Assembly: GCA_003222935.1 (NCBI GenBank) | Contig: QHXL01000016.1 | Location: 26,644 to 36,831, forward strand | DNA: 10,188 bases | From: Acidobacteriota bacterium | GTDB taxonomy: Bacteria; Acidobacteriota; Blastocatellia; Pyrinomonadales; Pyrinomonadaceae | Direction of reading: 5' to 3' | Shown: one piece after another, positions 6,652 through 10,188 of the stretch | Position numbering within the stretch: position 1 is the stretch's first letter | Layout of the letters: the number at the start of each line of letters is the position of its first letter | The notes under the pieces: generated by a model | The model's input: the letters and a program-made list of their open reading frames with translations, nothing else | Told to the model about the DNA's origin: nothing | The model's database searches: none | Translations under genes and position numbers: made by a program

Positions 6652-7545
6652 TTACTGATACAGATACGAGTAACTCTTCTTTTGATCCCACACGATCCCT
6701 TCAACGTGGCGACCATCCAACCGAAGGATATCTTCACTCAACTCATCCGTAGTCACCGTCGGACTGATATCGACCGCAAAAATCAACGAGCCTGGTGACT
6801 CTTCGGTGACGTCGCGATCCAGGGTTCGCAGCTCTGCATCGAAGCCGTTGCGAGTGGAGACTTTTACCTCCATCGATCGCGAAATCAATTGCGGCTCGCG
6901 CCATTCCATCAGCCACAACACGATGAGCGAAAACCCCGTGAGAACAAATGCTAAATCCCAGCGTCCCACACCGGCTGCAAGTCCGAGCGCCAGGCTTATC
7001 AATAACACTGTGATCTCTTTAGGATCGCGGATGTTGGTTCGAAAGCGAACTAAAGAAACTGCTGCGAAAATACCAAACGCTCGTGCCGCGTTGTCGCCAA
7101 CTATGATCATTAACGCGGCTGCAACTATCGCCAGCAGGATCTGTGTCTGAGACACATAAGGATTCGGCTTTAAGGCCAGGCTGCGCTTGCGTGGTCTGAA
7201 TGCGAGAGCCGCACCCAGCACTGCGGCCAACATCAGTCGCAGAGCAAGCCTTCCAACGTTTTCCACCCAACGTTCACTTTGCAGGAACGCCTCGTTGTTT
7301 TGGGTTCCGAAAATGCGATCAAAGAACGTTCCCGTTTGCTGGTTCGCAGGTGTGCTTCTGCGCTCAGCTGTTCTATCTGGCTCAACTGCTTTACTACCCT
7401 GGTCGCCGACCTGTTCCGTTTGTGTAACTGGAGCGGGCCGTTGATTGTTGCCAATCAAGTAGACGGCAAGCGCGCTTATTAAAAGCACGCCGACGAAAAC
7501 AACAATCAGCGTAATGATTTCTTTACGTCTATTAGTGGTTTTCAT
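6652..7545 (-). CDS. DUF4956-family membrane protein with extra N-terminal anchor
   Basis: Integral membrane protein of 297 residues. A first membrane segment (about 10-32) is followed by a polar linker to about 92. The DUF4956 core comes next, with hydrophobic segments near 98-116, 134-150, 178-193 and 197-213. The family signature is seen as GDNAARAFGIFAAVSLVRFR (150-169), then TNIRDPKE. The C-terminal 80 or so residues (from about 216) are soluble and end in YSYLYQ. The extra anchor and linker make it longer than the roughly 220 residues I associate with the family. ATG 7545 overlaps the stop of the upstream kinase-like gene as ATGA, and AGGA lies just ahead inside that gene, indicating translational coupling. 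Known: DUF4956 has no settled function, but relatives are often next to VTC-type polyphosphate polymerase or CotH-kinase genes. A link to phosphate transfer here is inferred. Confidence 0.85.
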   Translation of the reverse strand: MKTTNRRKEIITLIVVFVGVLLISALAVYLIGNNQRPAPVTQTEQVGDQGSKAVEPDRTAERRSTPANQQTGTFFDRIFGTQNNEAFLQSERWVENVGRLALRLMLAAVLGAALAFRPRKRSLALKPNPYVSQTQILLAIVAAALMIIVGDNAARAFGIFAAVSLVRFRTNIRDPKEITVLLISLALGLAAGVGRWDLAFVLTGFSLIVLWLMEWREPQLISRSMEVKVSTRNGFDAELRTLDRDVTEESPGSLIFAVDISPTVTTDELSEDILRLDGRHVEGIVWDQKKSYSYLYQ

Positions 7546-8504
7546 CTGTTCCTACTCACTCGTTCCAGGTTCAAAAGTTGATTAGATCGGTCGCGCACAG
7601 TCGATGTAAGTAGATCGATTTGGGCTGGCGTGTAGTTCGCCGCACGAAAGGCATCACGAATTTGACTGTCACTCAATTGGGCCAGGAGACTGGCTATCCA
7701 GGTTGCGTCGTGGACCGAGATACCGTTAAGAAGGCCGCGATTCTTTCCTCCGAAATGAAGGACCACCTGATTGCCTTTTACTTTTTCGAAAAAGTCAGCC
7801 TTGGCATATTTGTTCGGGTTGTTTCGACTGCGGGTGATACGCCAAAAAAGTGGGGTTGTGCTGGCATGTCCGAAAGTTGCGCCGAGATCGCTGATGATGT
7901 AATGCAGTTCATCGCGACCGTTGTTGAGTTGGATAATCTGGTTGTTCGAGTCCTTCAGGTCCCAGTTGTTAATTAAAGCCATCATAATCTTCAGACCTTG
8001 AAACTCTGGCTTTCCTAAAAAAGGATTCTGTTTCCACTTCCACTCCTCCACCCGCTTCCAATTGTCGGGTCGCGCTTCGAAGCGTGCGTTGGTGAAAGTT
8101 CCTTTGCCGGGAATGGTGACGCTGGGAACGAGATAGTTGATCTCAGTCAAATAGCCCAGGCCCCATAGCAATCGAACGGCTGAAGTTTCGGACTGTGCTT
8201 CATTCCCTACCTTTACTACCCATGTTCGTCCGGATGCATCGCGCACGCGATACTTCTTTGAGTAGCCACCCTTTTCCTCTTTTAGAAAGGTTAAGCGCCG
8301 AAGATCGGGTCGCATCGCACTACCACCTGGTCCAAGGTACAGATCGCGCGAACCAATGTTAGTGGGTTTGCGCCATAAGACCGGTACGCCTTTGGGATTT
8401 TCTTTCTTTTCCTTCTTGGTTTTTGCCAAACCAACATCGATTGCCGATAGAGAAAAGATCAAAGTCAAAAGAACGATGATTCGCAGTCTTGTTACACGCA
8501 TCAT
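7542..8504 (-). CDS. Secreted protein with atypical kinase-like residue pattern
   Basis: I do not recognise a named family. The 320-residue protein starts with a signal peptide (1-27, cleavage after GLA), then a Lys-rich stretch. Kinase-fold hallmarks appear in order: TWVVKVG with K98 (ATP-binding lysine position), E106 in QSETSAVRLL (helix C glutamate), WDLKDSNN with D182, K184 and N187 (catalytic loop, D+5=N as in HRDLKPxN), and SDLG with D206 (DFG position). A possible glycine-rich segment, LGPGGSA, lies at 57-63. This resembles HipA-, CotH- or Fam20-type atypical kinases more than Hanks kinases; all key acidic and basic residues seem present, so a pseudokinase is not required. ATG 8504 has GGAG 7 bases upstream. 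It follows ppk1 by 107 bases and overlaps the DUF4956 start by 4 bases. Substrate unknown; kinase activity is inferred from motifs. Confidence 0.7.
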   Translation of the reverse strand: MMRVTRLRIIVLLTLIFSLSAIDVGLAKTKKEKKENPKGVPVLWRKPTNIGSRDLYLGPGGSAMRPDLRRLTFLKEEKGGYSKKYRVRDASGRTWVVKVGNEAQSETSAVRLLWGLGYLTEINYLVPSVTIPGKGTFTNARFEARPDNWKRVEEWKWKQNPFLGKPEFQGLKIMMALINNWDLKDSNNQIIQLNNGRDELHYIISDLGATFGHASTTPLFWRITRSRNNPNKYAKADFFEKVKGNQVVLHFGGKNRGLLNGISVHDATWIASLLAQLSDSQIRDAFRAANYTPAQIDLLTSTVRDRSNQLLNLERVSRNR

Positions 8505-8521
8505 GGCGGATCTCCGATAAG

Positions 8522-8556
8522 CAAAAAGTCACACGGCCGCCTTTTTCAAGGCTGCC
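8522..8556 (-). terminator. Possible terminator or attenuator after ppk1
   Basis: On the minus strand GGCAGCCTT (8556-8548) pairs with AAGGCGGCC (8543-8535), with one mismatch, around a GAAA tetraloop. Five T's follow after seven bases (8526-8522). The position, between the ppk1 stop and the kinase-like gene, suits a leaky terminator that lowers downstream expression. The displaced T-run weakens the call. Confidence 0.45.
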
Positions 8557-8611
8557 GAAGATTGGGGTTTTAAAACGGGGAACTTTCTACTTCGAGGGAT
8601 AATAACGGGCG

Positions 8612-10188
8612 TTAAGCATTACTTCGGGAACGTTGGAAGAAATACGTTTGACTATCGAATTCTTGTTTCGCTTTTTCTGAAACGGGTCGATAACTGCCAT
8701 CTGATTGCAGCTCGCGCGCTCGAGTGTTGTCGCGAAGATATGCTTCGAGCAGGACGTCCTTGAGATAGCGTTTCGAGTTTTGGTCGCTGACCGGCGACAC
8801 CACTTCAATCCGATGCTTCAAGTTTCTAGCCATCCAGTCCGCACTGCCAATGTACAGCTCTTCATCACCGCCGTTGGCGAAATAGAAAACACGACTGTGT
8901 TCGAGGAATCGCCCAACGACGCTACGGACCCTTATGTTTTCTGATAAGCCGGGTATGCCAGGACGCAGCATACAAATACCCCGCACGATCAAATCGATTT
9001 GCACTCCCGCCTGGGAAACTTCGTAGAGTTTTTGGATGATATCTTGATCTGCCAGCCTGTTGAACTTCGCGACTATTCGGGCGGGTCTGCCGGCCCGTTG
9101 ATGCTCGATCTCTCGATCAAATAGCGCGAAACTTACCGGCGCCACCATCAATTTTCGATACTCACTTTGCTGCGAGTACCCCGTAAGAAAGTTAAATAAC
9201 TCAGTCGCATCACGACCGATTGCTTCGTCGGCTGTAAACATTCCCAAATCGGTATACGTGCAGGATGTAGTCGGGTTGTAGTTACCCGAAGCGACGTGAA
9301 CGTAGCGCCGCAGTTTATCCCCTTCGCGTCTCACAACCAGTGTGAGTTTGCTATGTGTCTTTAGTCCCATCACTCCGTAGACCACGTGTACGCCTGCCTG
9401 GTCGAGTTTTTGAGCCCACTCGATGTTGTGCTCCTCATCAAATCTCGCCTTCAACTCGATCAACGCAGTAACTTGTTTGCCTTTTTCGCTTGCTCGAATT
9501 AGTGCTGGTGGAATTGGAGAGGCGGGGCCGGTTCGATACAAACAGATTTTGATAGCAACCACGTCCTCGTCAGCTACGGCCTGGTTGATGAACTCGGTAA
9601 CACAGTCGTAGGAGTCGTAAGGATGATGGACCAAACGCTCGCGCTCGCTGATAGCGTCGAAAATCGACTCGTGCTTTGAGGTCCATTCCGGAACAACCGG
9701 CACGAATGGTTCATCCTTTAGTTCTGGCCGGTCGCTGTCATACAGTGCCATCAATTCCTGGACTGCAAGTGGTCCATCGATTTTGTACACATCTGTTTCA
9801 TCCAAGTTGAGCGACTCGCTTAAGTAGTCGATCATCTCGGCCGGCATCTCATTTGAGACTTCCAGGCGTACCGGAGCGCCGAAGCGTCTCTGCCGCAACT
9901 CTTCCTGAATGACGCTCAAAAGATCCTGAGCTTCTTCTTCCCTGATTTCGATGTCAGCGTCGCGGGTAACGCGGAAACGATGAGAAGCGCTTAACTCCAT
10001 TCCCGGAAAGAGCGTTTCCTTCTGCGCCTCGATCAAGTCTTCAGCCAAAATGAATTTGGATCCCGACAATCCAACTGGAATTAGTCTTGGTACCAGGGAT
10101 GGAACTTTGATTCTCACAAAGCGCGGCTCGGGAGTCTGTCCGGGTCCGAAAGGTTTTCCTGCAGGCGCTTTTACCATCAATCCGAGAT
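8612..10188 (-). CDS. ppk1: Polyphosphate kinase PPK1, N-terminus beyond the right edge
   Basis: Makes inorganic polyphosphate from ATP, reversibly, usually as a membrane-associated tetramer. The frame is open to the right edge; the TTG at 10180 and ATG at 10177 are internal, since a family-like LGLMVK stretch continues past them. About 525 residues are visible of an expected 690-720, so the N-terminal domain and part of the head domain are missing. Seen: FVRIKVPSLVPR in the head domain, EWTSKHESIFDAISERERLVHHPYDSY, IKICLYRTG, and GLKTHSKLTLV whose His (codon 9355-9353) matches the autophosphorylated E. coli H435. RYVHVASGNYN and FLEHSRVFYF follow, the latter with a His (codon 8899-8897) matching H592, then GSADWMARNL. 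The C-terminus ends in a short polar tail. The signal-peptide kinase-like gene lies 107 bases downstream on the same strand. Confidence 0.97.
   Translation of the reverse strand, partial: LGLMVKAPAGKPFGPGQTPEPRFVRIKVPSLVPRLIPVGLSGSKFILAEDLIEAQKETLFPGMELSASHRFRVTRDADIEIREEEAQDLLSVIQEELRQRRFGAPVRLEVSNEMPAEMIDYLSESLNLDETDVYKIDGPLAVQELMALYDSDRPELKDEPFVPVVPEWTSKHESIFDAISERERLVHHPYDSYDCVTEFINQAVADEDVVAIKICLYRTGPASPIPPALIRASEKGKQVTALIELKARFDEEHNIEWAQKLDQAGVHVVYGVMGLKTHSKLTLVVRREGDKLRRYVHVASGNYNPTTSCTYTDLGMFTADEAIGRDATELFNFLTGYSQQSEYRKLMVAPVSFALFDREIEHQRAGRPARIVAKFNRLADQDIIQKLYEVSQAGVQIDLIVRGICMLRPGIPGLSENIRVRSVVGRFLEHSRVFYFANGGDEELYIGSADWMARNLKHRIEVVSPVSDQNSKRYLKDVLLEAYLRDNTRARELQSDGSYRPVSEKAKQEFDSQTYFFQRSRSNA

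Noticed and set aside
7620..7976. Plus-strand 118-residue open frame
   Set aside because: Antisense to the kinase-like gene, whose frame has a signal peptide, ribosome site and motif pattern.
8567..8576. Perfect 10-base palindrome GTTTTAAAAC
   Set aside because: Short, AT-rich and not repeated nearby, so it is likely to be chance.

Overview
The window is an ordinary-looking piece of bacterial chromosome with dense, short-spaced genes on both strands and roughly half G+C by eye. The ECF sigma/anti-sigma pair, the nrdR-hsp20-lon order and the style of the proteins suggest a soil or environmental Acidobacteriota-like lineage, possibly Blastocatellia. That placement is inference from protein character, not a database result. 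No tRNA, rRNA, CRISPR array, insertion sequence or phage gene was seen.

Left block, minus strand (1-979): an ECF RNA polymerase sigma factor is followed by a gene for a zinc-finger anti-sigma-like protein that runs off the left edge. The zinc-finger half-domain appears twice in tandem with a 75-residue period. A 228-base divergent intergenic region (980-1207) holds a weak candidate ECF-type promoter.

Middle block, plus strand (1208-5802): a multi-pass YbhN/AglD-type flippase-like membrane protein, the NrdR repressor of ribonucleotide reductase genes, a small heat-shock protein (Hsp20) and the ATP-dependent protease Lon. Both proteostasis genes are out of frame. Hsp20 needs a shift near 2936-2955 to join its N-terminus to its alpha-crystallin domain. 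Lon is cut off at 5688-5690, and its last 44 or so residues lie in the +1 frame at 5668-5802. Compared with family spacing, the Lon break looks like a deletion of about 11 bases rather than a one-base slip.

Right block (5990-10188): a secreted dual-specificity/tyrosine-type phosphatase on the plus strand meets, at a strong two-way terminator (6607-6641), a minus-strand group. In transcription order this group is ppk1 (polyphosphate kinase, its start beyond the right edge), a secreted protein with the residue pattern of an atypical protein kinase, and a DUF4956 membrane protein whose start overlaps the kinase-like gene's stop (ATGA). The kinase-like/DUF4956 pair, next to ppk1 and facing a secreted phosphatase, is the least understood and most interesting part. 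A phosphate-centred, partly extracytoplasmic role is a hypothesis only.
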